Of a stretch of DNA of 64,000 nt, positions 17,115-25,829 are shown one piece after another. A program made the position numbers and the translations under genes. Source of the DNA: Saprospiraceae bacterium (GTDB lineage: Bacteria; Bacteroidota; Bacteroidia; Chitinophagales; Saprospiraceae); contig JAJCYH010000025.1 of the NCBI GenBank assembly GCA_029262995.1, positions 1-64,000 of the forward strand, in the 5' to 3' direction. Under the pieces are notes generated by a model. The model was not told where the DNA came from, did no database searches, and was given only the letters and a program-made list of their open reading frames with translations. Position 1 is the first letter of the stretch. The number at the start of each line of letters is the position of its first letter.

Positions 17115-18848
17115 TCATTCTACTAAAAGGATTTCAAGGTTACTTATAGCTCTAGTTATTCCAATATAAGCCTCATATTTATTTCCCATAGATATAACTA
17201 AAAAAACATTTATTTTTTCCAACCCTTTAAATTTTAAAATTGAAGTATATCTAAGTTTATTACTTGTATCAATTACGTTTACTTTAGAAAGTTTTTCGAC
17301 ATCTTTTATTTCCATATAGTAATCCATGTCTGGCTCCCCTTTAAAGGAATCTTTAAGGAATGTAGATTCAATTAAAAGAATACAATCTTTTCCTTTAAGA
17401 GAAGAATTCTTATTGCGTAAATTGTTAAGAAAGTTATGAACAATATATTTTTTAACGTTTCTTAGACTATTGTGTGTAGTAATAGTAATATTTGAATAAC
17501 TATGTGATGATGAACTTATTTTTCGAAAAAAATCAACTTCAGAGAATACGAGATTTGCTAATTTTTTTATCTCAAAATTTTGAGCACTTCTTTTTACTTC
17601 ATGTAATTTGAAATGAGAAAAATCATCACTCAATATATCTGCATATTCGACTATATTTCTTCCTGCATTAACATAGCTTTGGTCAATGTCATAGAGAATC
17701 ATTAACTGACTATTTGTGAGACCTCTTTGATGCCCACATAATTCATTAATTATTATGTTGATTCCCCTATCAAATATATCTTGACCCTCATCAATTATTA
17801 TATAATCATAATTTGGCAATTTTGACGACGATTTTAAATCTTCAATAATATCATTTACTAATTGATAAAAACCTTCTTCATCACATTCTAAAAATTTATT
17901 ATTACTAATTGTAGGATTTAAACTCTTTAAAAATCCTATTAAAGTATTAACCTCAATTTCTCCAACTATTTGTCTATTATTTAATAGAATCTTTATTGAG
18001 TGCATTAATAAATTATTCCAACAAAGGAACAATCCCTTTTTTCCTGTCTGCCTATCAATATATGCTTTAGCTATAGTAGTTTTTCCACTTCCGGGTGGGC
18101 CTTCAATCATTATTCTCTTATTCTTTTCCAATCCGTCAAGTATTTCCAAATTATCAACTTTTAGCCATTCCAAAGTATTGGAAATGGAGTATCTATTTTC
18201 ATCTTTAACCATTGGGCTGAGGATATTCTTAATAGACTCTATCTCTTGGGAATTTAGATTAAAATATACTCTGTTATAATGCTTATGTCTTTCTTTATTA
18301 ACTTCATAAACCGAGTTGAGAAAGAATTCAATTGAATTTGAGTATTCACTAGCTGTAAATTTGGTCCAAAGAATTTTTTGATCAATAACTTTTGAATCAA
18401 ATGATCTCTCGGAGTGCGGAAAACAAACGCAATGGCAAAAAAAACATTTTACTGCATTGTTTAGTACTTTGTCTTTAAGTGTATATTTGTATCCTTCAGC
18501 TTGGCTAAAAGGATTTTGATTTATCTTTTTTTCAAAATTATTTCCATAATAAAATGTGTTGTCTTTTAATGAAATAGGACCACCTTTAACTTCTATAATG
18601 AGAATCCCTTGTTTGGATAGGATTAAAAAATCTATTTGAGCACTAGTCTTCTTATAAGGATTATAATTATCAGAATGTCGAGGAAGTTTTAAATCATGCC
18701 AAACAAACCATTCATCTTTACTCATTGAAAGATCATTGTATAACTTTCGATAGATTTGTATTTCTCCATTTAATGGAGTCCCGTCCTCCTTCACTATTCT
18801 ATTTTCTAGTGAACCAATGGGATTATCAGGATAAAATTTTACGGGCAT
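17115..18848 (-). CDS. NERD nuclease / UvrD-type helicase fusion in the DISARM operon
   Basis: A 577-residue two-domain protein. Residues ~15-130 form a NERD nuclease-related domain: IDFLILSKQGILIIEVKGGP gives D73, E86 and K88 in the PD-(D/E)xK arrangement. Residues ~245-577 are a compact UvrD-like superfamily 1 helicase: Walker A GPPGSGKT (250-257), Walker B IIDEGQDIF (351-359), KGLE motif near 530 and YIGITRA (motif VI) near the C-terminus. It lies 8 nt after the methyltransferase and 1 nt before the DrmE-like gene, so it belongs to the operon. Canonical class 2 DISARM has no such gene but has the PLD protein DrmC, absent here. It could supply the nuclease activity (inference). Confidence 0.85.
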   Translation of the reverse strand: MPVKFYPDNPIGSLENRIVKEDGTPLNGEIQIYRKLYNDLSMSKDEWFVWHDLKLPRHSDNYNPYKKTSAQIDFLILSKQGILIIEVKGGPISLKDNTFYYGNNFEKKINQNPFSQAEGYKYTLKDKVLNNAVKCFFCHCVCFPHSERSFDSKVIDQKILWTKFTASEYSNSIEFFLNSVYEVNKERHKHYNRVYFNLNSQEIESIKNILSPMVKDENRYSISNTLEWLKVDNLEILDGLEKNKRIMIEGPPGSGKTTIAKAYIDRQTGKKGLFLCWNNLLMHSIKILLNNRQIVGEIEVNTLIGFLKSLNPTISNNKFLECDEEGFYQLVNDIIEDLKSSSKLPNYDYIIIDEGQDIFDRGINIIINELCGHQRGLTNSQLMILYDIDQSYVNAGRNIVEYADILSDDFSHFKLHEVKRSAQNFEIKKLANLVFSEVDFFRKISSSSHSYSNITITTHNSLRNVKKYIVHNFLNNLRNKNSSLKGKDCILLIESTFLKDSFKGEPDMDYYMEIKDVEKLSKVNVIDTSNKLRYTSILKFKGLEKINVFLVISMGNKYEAYIGITRAISNLEILLVE

Positions 18849-18856
18849 ATCATTTG

Positions 18857-20575
18857 CTATTTGTTAGCCATACTAGTAATTTTATTTACAGCGTATAGAG
18901 CAAACATTTGTTTTACTGGGACTTGTTTTTTTAATTTGAATACTTTAATATTTGTTTTCTCCAAATAAATCCCAGTCAAATTAAGTTCTTCAATAATATC
19001 AGCTATTTTTTCAATTAAGCAGGTTGGCTCAAGATATTTAATGGTGGAGTTTTGGGTTTCATACATTTCTTGTAATTGCTTTCCAGATGCTATTTTTTCA
19101 CTAAATCCATTATTTATAATCTGAAGAAAATCTTTACCATAATCCAATTCATTTATTTTAGGTTCAATTTTCAAATAATAATTGTCAGGGAAATTGACTG
19201 TAGGGTATCCATCACCGTTTCCGAGTTGAACTGAAGTAAACCATTTTATACATTTCTTTGACTTTGTCTTTTGTTTTATATTATAATTTGATAATGTAAC
19301 AGTTAAATTACCATCCTTAAAAGGGTGCATTCTAAAACGAGAACCTTTTTTCTTTATAGGAGGGTTATCAAATACCTTTAATGAATAAGTATTTAAGTTA
19401 CAAATATCTTTCAAATTAGGTTTTAGGTTTAGTTTAGGAACTAAAACTCTTTTCAGACCCAACTCAGACCTTAATTGAGCAGCAATAGATCTACTAATAG
19501 AAACACAAACTGCATTTCCTACTAATCTAGCTTTTGAATTCTCACTTCCTCCTTTGAATTGAAATGTTAAAGGGAATCCCATAATTGTAGCCATTTCTCT
19601 TATAGTTGGACATCGATATTCACCATCTCCGTCTCTTAATAATTCTGACCTGTATATTATTGCTTCTCTAGATGTCCCTATATAAGTAGCTGTAATAGTT
19701 CTGCTGGGTTTATTTTCATTTTCGGGAAACGACATTTTTCCCATAAAAGGGTGATTTCGCTTCATAAAAAGAGAATTCTTCCATTGACTTTTGTATAATC
19801 CTGTATCATAAAAATGATCGCTGATTTCATCAAGTTTCATGCTTATTCTTGGATACAATGGATCAGTAATTCTTCGTTTTGATTTTTTAGAAAATGGATT
19901 GGGGATATTGTCTTTGATATTTTTTAGTGCAAAATAATTAGGAAGATTGATTTCTAAATCACTCTTAATAGCATTTGTAATTCTTGGCTTATTAAAACTT
20001 CCAAGAGAAAGGTTCTCTCCTGTAATAACCCTATTTCTAGATTGTACTGCACCATAATTCGCGGAGTTTAATATAAAACTATTGCCTAAAATCGAAACAG
20101 CTATATCATGTGGGTCAAGGCCATTTTCTTTAGCCCAAGAATTCAAATCTAAATCAATGAAAGAGTATTGATCTTTTAGATACTTTAAGGAATTAGGTAC
20201 ATTCTCCATATACCATGCTTTTAACTTTGATTTCTCTTTAAATTTCTTAACGGCTACAATTTTAAGATATGCCTCTGTTAATCTTAATCCTAAAGATTTA
20301 TCTGCTTTTCCAGACTTGTTTGAATTCGAAAAACTTACACATGGAGGACTTCCAATAATTACATCAGAGTCTGGCAACCCTTCAATTAATGATATATCCT
20401 CACTAATTTTTAATATATCTGCTGTTGAACAATTAAGGTTAAAATTATGGTTAAATGTAGATATTGCCGGTTCCCACTTATCTATTCCATATATAACTGA
20501 AAATCCTTGTTGCCTAAATCCTTCAGAGAAACCTCCTGCTCCACAAAAAAAGTCAACTACAGTAATCTTTGCCAT
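18857..20575 (-). CDS. drmMII: DNA (cytosine-5) methyltransferase, DISARM DrmMII
   Basis: A 572-residue C5 methyltransferase. Motif I is DFFCGAGGFSEGF (8-20), the SAM-binding loop. The catalytic PPC (77-79) sits in GSPPCVSFSNSN and ENV of motif VI lies at 124-126. QSRNRV is motif VIII, and GNAVCVSISRSIAAQL near residue 370 is motif X. A C-terminal ~200-residue extension is unusual for stand-alone Dcm enzymes. In class 2 DISARM this enzyme modifies host DNA so that the restriction complex spares it. It is the first gene of the five-gene operon, preceded by a 112-bp AT-rich gap that should hold the promoter. Confidence 0.9.
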   Translation of the reverse strand: MAKITVVDFFCGAGGFSEGFRQQGFSVIYGIDKWEPAISTFNHNFNLNCSTADILKISEDISLIEGLPDSDVIIGSPPCVSFSNSNKSGKADKSLGLRLTEAYLKIVAVKKFKEKSKLKAWYMENVPNSLKYLKDQYSFIDLDLNSWAKENGLDPHDIAVSILGNSFILNSANYGAVQSRNRVITGENLSLGSFNKPRITNAIKSDLEINLPNYFALKNIKDNIPNPFSKKSKRRITDPLYPRISMKLDEISDHFYDTGLYKSQWKNSLFMKRNHPFMGKMSFPENENKPSRTITATYIGTSREAIIYRSELLRDGDGEYRCPTIREMATIMGFPLTFQFKGGSENSKARLVGNAVCVSISRSIAAQLRSELGLKRVLVPKLNLKPNLKDICNLNTYSLKVFDNPPIKKKGSRFRMHPFKDGNLTVTLSNYNIKQKTKSKKCIKWFTSVQLGNGDGYPTVNFPDNYYLKIEPKINELDYGKDFLQIINNGFSEKIASGKQLQEMYETQNSTIKYLEPTCLIEKIADIIEELNLTGIYLEKTNIKVFKLKKQVPVKQMFALYAVNKITSMANK

Positions 20576-20687
20576 ATCAATAAAATTGACATTAAAACCT
20601 TAAATTAATTTAAAAAAAGAACTAAGAATTAAAATAACTATCTATTAAGAGAATTAATAATCTGCTAAAGCTTATTTTTTCCACGGT

Positions 20688-21224
20688 TCAACTACTTTTT
20701 TCAATATTCTTCCCTGAGTGCTTTCTAATAATTGCTTGAAAATCCAAAGGTTCTTTATTGTACTGCTCACCATTTTCATCAATCATCAGAATTTTAGCTG
20801 ATAACTTAGAAAAGATATCCGATTCAAGGGGCGTAAGGTCCTTGAAATTTATTTTACTCTTTCCTTCATTATCAGAACCAAGCATTTCTATAGACTCCAG
20901 TGCTAAAGTAGGTCTTCCATCTACTCTATTTAATAAATCAATCAATACCCTATCCGATTTAAACACTCTCTTAATGTAATGAGCCGAAATTGACTCACTG
21001 GTAGGTAAATTGACACTGACATTAACTTTTTCACCAGTTGGACATCCGGTAGAATCTAGTAAATTCGCTCCCTGAATGTCAATGCTTGAATTGTTGGTTT
21101 CAAAGAGTCTTCTAACGATTGAATACAAGAGAGATCTATTGGCCCCTGATCGATTAATGTTTTGCGGATTTTCCCTAAATCCATTCGAATTGGCTTTTGG
21201 ATGTTTATGAATTTGTCCTTTCAT
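20688..21224 (-). CDS. DUF5681-like element protein
   Basis: A 178-residue protein whose N-terminus (NGFRENPQNINRSGANRSLL, residues 14-33) resembles the GNPNGR-type motif of DUF5681 proteins, which are common in phages and mobile elements and often sit near packaging or transposition genes. The rest is mixed (VNVSVNLPTSESISAHYIKR) with an acidic middle. Function is unknown. It lies between the element's replication/integration module and the DISARM operon, so it belongs more likely to the element backbone than to the defence system. Confidence 0.55.
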   Translation of the reverse strand: MKGQIHKHPKANSNGFRENPQNINRSGANRSLLYSIVRRLFETNNSSIDIQGANLLDSTGCPTGEKVNVSVNLPTSESISAHYIKRVFKSDRVLIDLLNRVDGRPTLALESIEMLGSDNEGKSKINFKDLTPLESDIFSKLSAKILMIDENGEQYNKEPLDFQAIIRKHSGKNIEKSS

Positions 21225-21273
21225 TATTTGATTTTAATTCCTTATCAGTTGCTTATCGGTTGCTATTTTTCAA

Positions 21274-21522
21274 TTAATTACCTGAGACTCCTTCGTGATT
21301 TCGTAATTTTTTAATTACAGATAGAACCAAGGAATTAGTAAATTCATCATCTTGCAAAAACTCAAAATTGTCTTTTGAACATTTAGTAAAAGCCATCATT
21401 AATGCATCGTAAACCAAATCTCGTTCCTCTCTAGAAAGGGTAATTGATATTAAGTCAGACATTCCAAAATCTATATTTCTCATATACATAATTATTTTTA
21501 TAATGGTATTAATTATTGTCAA
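21274..21522 (-). CDS. Small hypothetical protein
   Basis: Up to 82 residues. The likely functional part starts at the ATG at 21462 (MSDLISITLSREERDLVYDA), because the upstream stretch is short, Ile/Met-rich and of low complexity. It is helical and charged, with no recognised domain. It is located between the replication-initiator-like gene and the DUF5681-like gene and is probably a backbone gene of the element. Confidence 0.45.
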   Translation of the reverse strand: MTIINTIIKIIMYMRNIDFGMSDLISITLSREERDLVYDALMMAFTKCSKDNFEFLQDDEFTNSLVLSVIKKLRNHEGVSGN

Positions 21523-21593
21523 ATTTGACCAAGTGTTTAGATGTGATATGTTTTCATTTTCGACCTACATTTTCAACTATATTACAAGCTTGA

Positions 21594-22478
21594 TCATGAA
21601 TGCAATAATTCCATGAACTTTTCATCTACTTGAATAATTACATCATTCATTAAGTTCATCCTATTTCCCAACATTATCCTTTTGAACTTTTCTTGATCTC
21701 TTTTATATGTTGAAGGTGAATTTCTCTTTATTGCATTGCGAGCTGCATTATCTTTCATTACTAAGTATGATTTAATTTCTTGAGAAGTATATCTATCATA
21801 ATCTATGTCAGTTATTATGTTAATCTTGGAAAGATTGTTTATTAAGTCTTCTTTCATAGCCAATATTTTTTTTTCATTTTTTAAATCGTCAAATACATTT
21901 ATACCAATGGGTTGAGATCTTTTATTGTAATGTCTCATATATTTGACTTCCTTTTCGATCCGATGAACTGGGCTTTCAGTTTTTACACGATAATGGATTT
22001 TTTGTTCTGTTTGTTTATCATACCCCTTAATTGAATAATCTGATAAGAAATATTTAGCTCCATACTTTTTATTTCCATATCTCATGCTCTCAACAGGAAT
22101 AGCTTTATATGTGGACCAAAATGGATAGCCTGATTTAGATATATTAACGCCTGTTGAAATTTTCAATATTCTGCTCTTTTTTAAAATACCATGCAATTGG
22201 TCATTTATTTCGTCTATAGTATTTTTCATTTCCCCGAATTTAAAATCACTAGCATTTGTTCCATGCCTATACACATGCATAGAGTTTTCAATAAAAATCT
22301 TATCTCCAATTATACAAAGGCGAATATTTTTACTCTCTCCCCTATAGGCAATATGTTTCTTCTTTTGAATAGGATAAAATTTAATGTCATCAAACAAGTC
22401 AAATATTTCATACTTTTGCTCTCGTACAATTGGAGGAATATCATTAAGAAGCGAAACTGCTTTTATCGTGTCAACCAT
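21594..22478 (-). CDS. Probable phage/plasmid replication initiator (gpII/Rep-like)
   Basis: A 294-residue basic protein. It begins MVDTIKAVSLL and contains IKGYDKQTEQKIHYRVKTES, the layout of Bacteroidota 'phage/plasmid replication' proteins related to filamentous-phage gene II (nicking initiators). Several tyrosines (YGNKKYGAKYFLSDYSIKGY, about 136-155) could serve as the nicking residue, but I cannot fix a HUH motif, so the assignment is moderate. It starts 2 nt after the excisionase-like gene's stop, implying co-transcription. It would let the excised circle replicate. Confidence 0.5.
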   Translation of the reverse strand: MVDTIKAVSLLNDIPPIVREQKYEIFDLFDDIKFYPIQKKKHIAYRGESKNIRLCIIGDKIFIENSMHVYRHGTNASDFKFGEMKNTIDEINDQLHGILKKSRILKISTGVNISKSGYPFWSTYKAIPVESMRYGNKKYGAKYFLSDYSIKGYDKQTEQKIHYRVKTESPVHRIEKEVKYMRHYNKRSQPIGINVFDDLKNEKKILAMKEDLINNLSKINIITDIDYDRYTSQEIKSYLVMKDNAARNAIKRNSPSTYKRDQEKFKRIMLGNRMNLMNDVIIQVDEKFMELLHS

Positions 22479-22480
22479 AA

Positions 22481-22756
22481 TTATTTGAGTTGGAGACTTT
22501 TAATGGCTACTCTTACTTCTGACTTTAAGAATACAGGTTTCCCTCTTGTTTTTCCATCAGATAAGTAAATAGCTTTTAATATACCCGCTCGCCTAAGGTT
22601 ATCAACAGTGGATTGACTTCCTCCTATATATTTAGCTGTCTGTTTCTTGTCCATGCAAAAATCTTCGTCAGGGAAAATTATCGGAGTAAATTTTCCAAAT
22701 TCCTCTATGAAGATTTTTCTTATATCGCTTTCGGAAGGTATCTCAAGATTTGCCAT
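22481..22756 (-). CDS. Excisionase-like HTH protein
   Basis: A 91-residue protein with a MerR/HTH_17-type DNA-binding domain: MDKKQTAKYIGGSQSTVDNL at about 35-54, then the basic wing SDGKTRGKPVFLKSEV. This is the form of excisionase and recombination directionality factors of Bacteroidota elements. It sits one gene away from the integrase and 2 nt before the replication-initiator-like gene. It probably both bends the attachment site for excision and regulates the small operon (inference). Confidence 0.7.
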   Translation of the reverse strand: MANLEIPSESDIRKIFIEEFGKFTPIIFPDEDFCMDKKQTAKYIGGSQSTVDNLRRAGILKAIYLSDGKTRGKPVFLKSEVRVAIKSLQLK

Positions 22757-22834
22757 TCTTTAGAAATTATTTTTTCCAAAGATTAAATATCTATATGATA
22801 TTTACATTATGGTGAATTCAATATCGGATCCGAT

Positions 22835-23548
22835 TTAATTTAATTCATGCCAATATTTTACAAAATCTGAAAACTTTAAAAACTCTTTTGGAAGATGTGG
22901 TTTCGTATATTCCCAAATACTCTTTATTTTTTTTTCATCATTGGTTCGTTCTGCATCTTCAAATTTGTCCTTTGCAGTGTTATATCCTCCTTTTAGTTTA
23001 TTTAAATTATCAATATATGATAGTTCAATATTGAGGAACTTAATAGTCGCTTTAATTTTTTTTTCTATAGTATTTTCCTTATGAATGTCATTAAGTTTAA
23101 ATTTTTCAAAGGTATTTGTGAGCCAACCAATTCTTGAAGAATCTAATTTTATTTCTTCAATTGTTCTTTTCTTCTTAAAAAATGTTTCGACGACCTCTTT
23201 GATCCTTGAAGAAATAGTAGATCTTATATTTTGATACCGAATTATCTCTATAGTTGTTAAACTCTTTAATTCTTCATCATTAAAATAAGCTCTTATATCA
23301 GCTTCTTCAGATTCATAACTATTAACATCATAAACAATGTTTGCTAGTTTTGTACATCTAATTGAATAATTATTTAATTTATCTTGAAGCTCAATTTCTA
23401 ATATGTCATAATCAAGAAGAACTATACAAATTTCATCTATGTCTTTAAATATTAATTCTTTTAAATCATTCGTCAAGTCTTCTATCTTTCCGTCCAGAGA
23501 TGAAGATATTTTTTTTAGTTTGATAAGTTCAGCATATATAGCACTCAT
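22835..23548 (-). CDS. Coiled-coil hypothetical protein coupled to the integrase
   Basis: A 237-residue, strongly helical, charged protein with heptad-like stretches (AELIKLKKISSSLDGKIEDL; SSRIKEVVETFFKKKRTIEE). The end WEYTKPHLPKEFLKFSDFVK carries aromatics. It has no membrane segment and no known motif. It overlaps the integrase stop by 4 nt, so it is translated with it and likely takes part in integration or excision, or is an element maintenance factor. I do not recognise the family. Confidence 0.6.
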   Translation of the reverse strand: MSAIYAELIKLKKISSSLDGKIEDLTNDLKELIFKDIDEICIVLLDYDILEIELQDKLNNYSIRCTKLANIVYDVNSYESEEADIRAYFNDEELKSLTTIEIIRYQNIRSTISSRIKEVVETFFKKKRTIEEIKLDSSRIGWLTNTFEKFKLNDIHKENTIEKKIKATIKFLNIELSYIDNLNKLKGGYNTAKDKFEDAERTNDEKKIKSIWEYTKPHLPKEFLKFSDFVKYWHELN

Positions 23549-24867
23549 ATTACTTTCAATTTAACCTCACCCATAGCCTTAAATGTCTTAGCTCTAACTT
23601 TTGCTGCGTTTTTCTTCTTATCACCTCTCTCGTAACCCATAAGGACTTTAAGAGTCTGCCCAGTTACTTTCATTAAATCTTTAGCTGGTATATCATATTC
23701 ATTAAGCATAATATTTATAAAAGTATATCTGGCAGTATGGTTAGTCACTAGTTCAGATAATTGTGTCTCAATTGTTAAAAGTTTACCACCTTTACTTTTT
23801 GTATCCTGCACTATTCTATTAATTCCAACTATCCGACATACTTCTTTAATGTATTTATTCATTTTTTGACTACTATATGCTTTGGGAATTTCATACTGAT
23901 ACTTTTGAACTAACTGTTTGACTATAGGTAGAACAGGAATAATGACTTTAGTATCATCTTTAGTTGAGCTTCCTTTATATGTATTTATCTCAATATCCTC
24001 TGAACCGTCACTGTTGGAAATAAAGTGTGTTTTTTCTAATCTGGAAAAATCTGAATATCTCAAACCTGTATATGCAGCTATCAACCACAGATCACGTGAT
24101 CTATTCAGTTTTTCATTTTCATCAAAATCATAATTAGCTAATTTCTCCAACTCATTAATTTCTAGATAATGTTTAGAAGTCACAACTCGTTTTACACTAA
24201 ACTTTCTGCTTTGATACAAGGTATTATTATGATACCCATTTTCATGTGCATCTCGAATTATTTGTTTAAGGGTTTGAATAATCTTAGAAACATTATTTTG
24301 AGACATCGACTTAGTCTTATAAAGCCAATTTGTGATCTTTTCAGATAATTCAGCATTTACCATTTCAAATGTTAATTTGTAACCAATAGCTGCTTCATAC
24401 CTGCAAATGTGATTATAAACTCCTTCATACTTGGCTATAGTTCTATTATGCCGGTTACTTTTTGAAATAAAAATTCTTATGTATTCTAAAAGAGAAATGT
24501 CTTCTTTTAACTTAGGTCTTCGTTTATTTCCTATGACATAATCTAACTCCAATTTGAAGTCCGTAACGGATATGTCAGGATTACTTGCAACTATTTCAAG
24601 ACATGAATCCTTCAATAAAGAATTTTTGTTGTTAATTCGATTTGCATTTGGTTCTGGTAGTCTTACCCCTTGTATTGCAATTTGCATTTTTCGATCCCAA
24701 TTCTTAGCATATATCTTTTCTCCGGTTGAATACTTCATGAGGATATGTTTTCCGTTATCATCTTTCTTATAGCGATACATAAGGAAAATAAGTTGAGGAG
24801 ACTTATTGTCTTTACTATAATTCAGGTTGAATCTAGGGGAGCTTGATTTATTTCGTTTGGATATCAT
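23545..24867 (-). CDS. Tyrosine recombinase (integrase) of the element
   Basis: A 440-residue Bacteroidota-type integrase with an N-terminal arm-binding region (about 1-115), a SAM-like core-binding domain (120-225) and a catalytic domain (235-440). Catalytic candidates are R270 (YTGLRYSDF), K298 (INTYKGSST), H377 and R380 (NHTARYTF) and nucleophile Y412 (MGYERGD). The second histidine expected in the GHxS-type motif is Q404 here (VTGQTLKVL). It lies 163 bp from tRNA-fMet, reading away from it, as expected for an enzyme that integrated at the tRNA 3' end. It is the backbone gene that defines the element. Confidence 0.92.
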   Translation of the reverse strand: MISKRNKSSSPRFNLNYSKDNKSPQLIFLMYRYKKDDNGKHILMKYSTGEKIYAKNWDRKMQIAIQGVRLPEPNANRINNKNSLLKDSCLEIVASNPDISVTDFKLELDYVIGNKRRPKLKEDISLLEYIRIFISKSNRHNRTIAKYEGVYNHICRYEAAIGYKLTFEMVNAELSEKITNWLYKTKSMSQNNVSKIIQTLKQIIRDAHENGYHNNTLYQSRKFSVKRVVTSKHYLEINELEKLANYDFDENEKLNRSRDLWLIAAYTGLRYSDFSRLEKTHFISNSDGSEDIEINTYKGSSTKDDTKVIIPVLPIVKQLVQKYQYEIPKAYSSQKMNKYIKEVCRIVGINRIVQDTKSKGGKLLTIETQLSELVTNHTARYTFINIMLNEYDIPAKDLMKVTGQTLKVLMGYERGDKKKNAAKVRAKTFKAMGEVKLKVI

Positions 24868-24978
24868 ATAGACCCACTTTATGGTAATATAACGCTATTG
24901 GTTTATATAGCGTTCATATAAAATAAGAAAATGTGGCAAAGTGTAATATCCTGAAACCAGAAGAATTTCGTAAGTTCC

Positions 24979-25020
24979 TAAAAAACAGAACCCTTACCAA
25001 TTACAAATTGACAAGGGTTC
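24979..25020 (-). terminator. Element-borne terminator behind tRNA-fMet
   Basis: GAACCCTT (24988-24995) pairs with AAGGGTTC (25013-25020). Inside it, CAATT pairs with AATTG (24998-25002 and 25006-25010). On the minus strand six T follow (complement of 24979-24985). It lies just inside the element, next to the right attachment repeat, and terminates tRNA-fMet transcription in place of the displaced original hairpin at 3076-3104. Confidence 0.75.
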
Positions 25021-25029
25021 TTAATTAAG

Positions 25030-25102
<73 letters not shown>

Positions 25103-25269
25103 ATATGTCTTGAAATCTGCATCCAGATTCATATTTCAGCATCATTGGGACGGCAAATATATGGCAATCACCCTTTAAAATCCAGTATTTACTTATAAAT
25201 ATACAAGTCAAACAGGGAAAAAGTTTCACCTATGCTTCACATTGTTGATTATCAATGCAATACGTTTAG

Positions 25270-25512
25270 TTATTCACTACAATCGCAGTCCTGGCATTCC
25301 ACTAAAGTCTCAAATGGTACCACCCCACTACATCCACCCCAAATAAATTCAAGACACTTCATAGAATCCTTATCATAATAATAAATAGGAATTGCTGCAT
25401 TACATGGACCTACTTCTGGTGATAAATTGCATTCCGGACAAGAATCCTTATCATCAGAACAAGAGAATAACACACAAGTAAATATAACTATACAATACAA
25501 TAGAGATTTCAC
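25270..25512 (-). CDS. Lipoprotein with a Kunitz/BPTI-like domain
   Basis: An 80-residue protein with a lipoprotein signal (hydrophobic MKSLLYCIVIFTCVLFSC, lipobox LFSC, lipid-anchored Cys18). The mature part has six cysteines in Kunitz order: C-x8-C-x15-C-x7-C-x11-C-x2-C, with GPC before the reactive loop and the diagnostic FIWGGCSG (canonical FxYGGCxG). Last spacings are one residue shorter than the usual x12 and x3. The residue at the P1 position, after the second cysteine, is Asn rather than Lys/Arg. Kunitz domains inhibit serine proteases; this one would be displayed on the cell surface or periplasmic face. It is monocistronic, just outside the element. Confidence 0.75.
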   Translation of the reverse strand: MKSLLYCIVIFTCVLFSCSDDKDSCPECNLSPEVGPCNAAIPIYYYDKDSMKCLEFIWGGCSGVVPFETLVECQDCDCSE

Positions 25513-25829
25513 ATCTATACTTTTCTATTATGACGATAGATTAAGACAAACTGTTGGAATTTAAAAAGAGTACATAATCCCTTATTTCTAGCTTTCTTGT
25601 ATTCAAAATGCCAAACCAAATAAATGATTTCTCCTACTATGCATATTTATTTTGAAGCAATAATCCTATATTCATTAAGATTACCGCCAAGATCGGCTAA
25701 TTCTGCTAAAGCACAGCTGCAATAGGGTGTCAATACTAGCCCAAAAAAAATCTACAAAGCCATAAAAAAGTAGATTTATTTTGAATTTAATGTGAACTTG
25801 AAATGTTCTGAAATAAATTAAATAACACA
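25513..25829. other. 317-bp intergenic region
   Basis: AT-rich gap between the divergent Kunitz-like lipoprotein and the serine hydrolase at 25830, so both promoters should lie here. The only structure I see is a hairpin AAATCTAC (25748-25755) / GTAGATTT (25770-25777) about 50 bp before the start at 25830. No ORF of interest is visible. Confidence 0.5.

Noticed and set aside
17115..18848. Gabija GajB helicase
   Set aside because: The helicase is UvrD-like but is fused to a NERD domain, and no OLD/TOPRIM nuclease (GajA) is next to it.
8183..20575. Class 1 DISARM
   Set aside because: No SNF2 helicase (DrmD) and no N6-adenine methyltransferase. The methyltransferase has the C5 PPC and ENV motifs.
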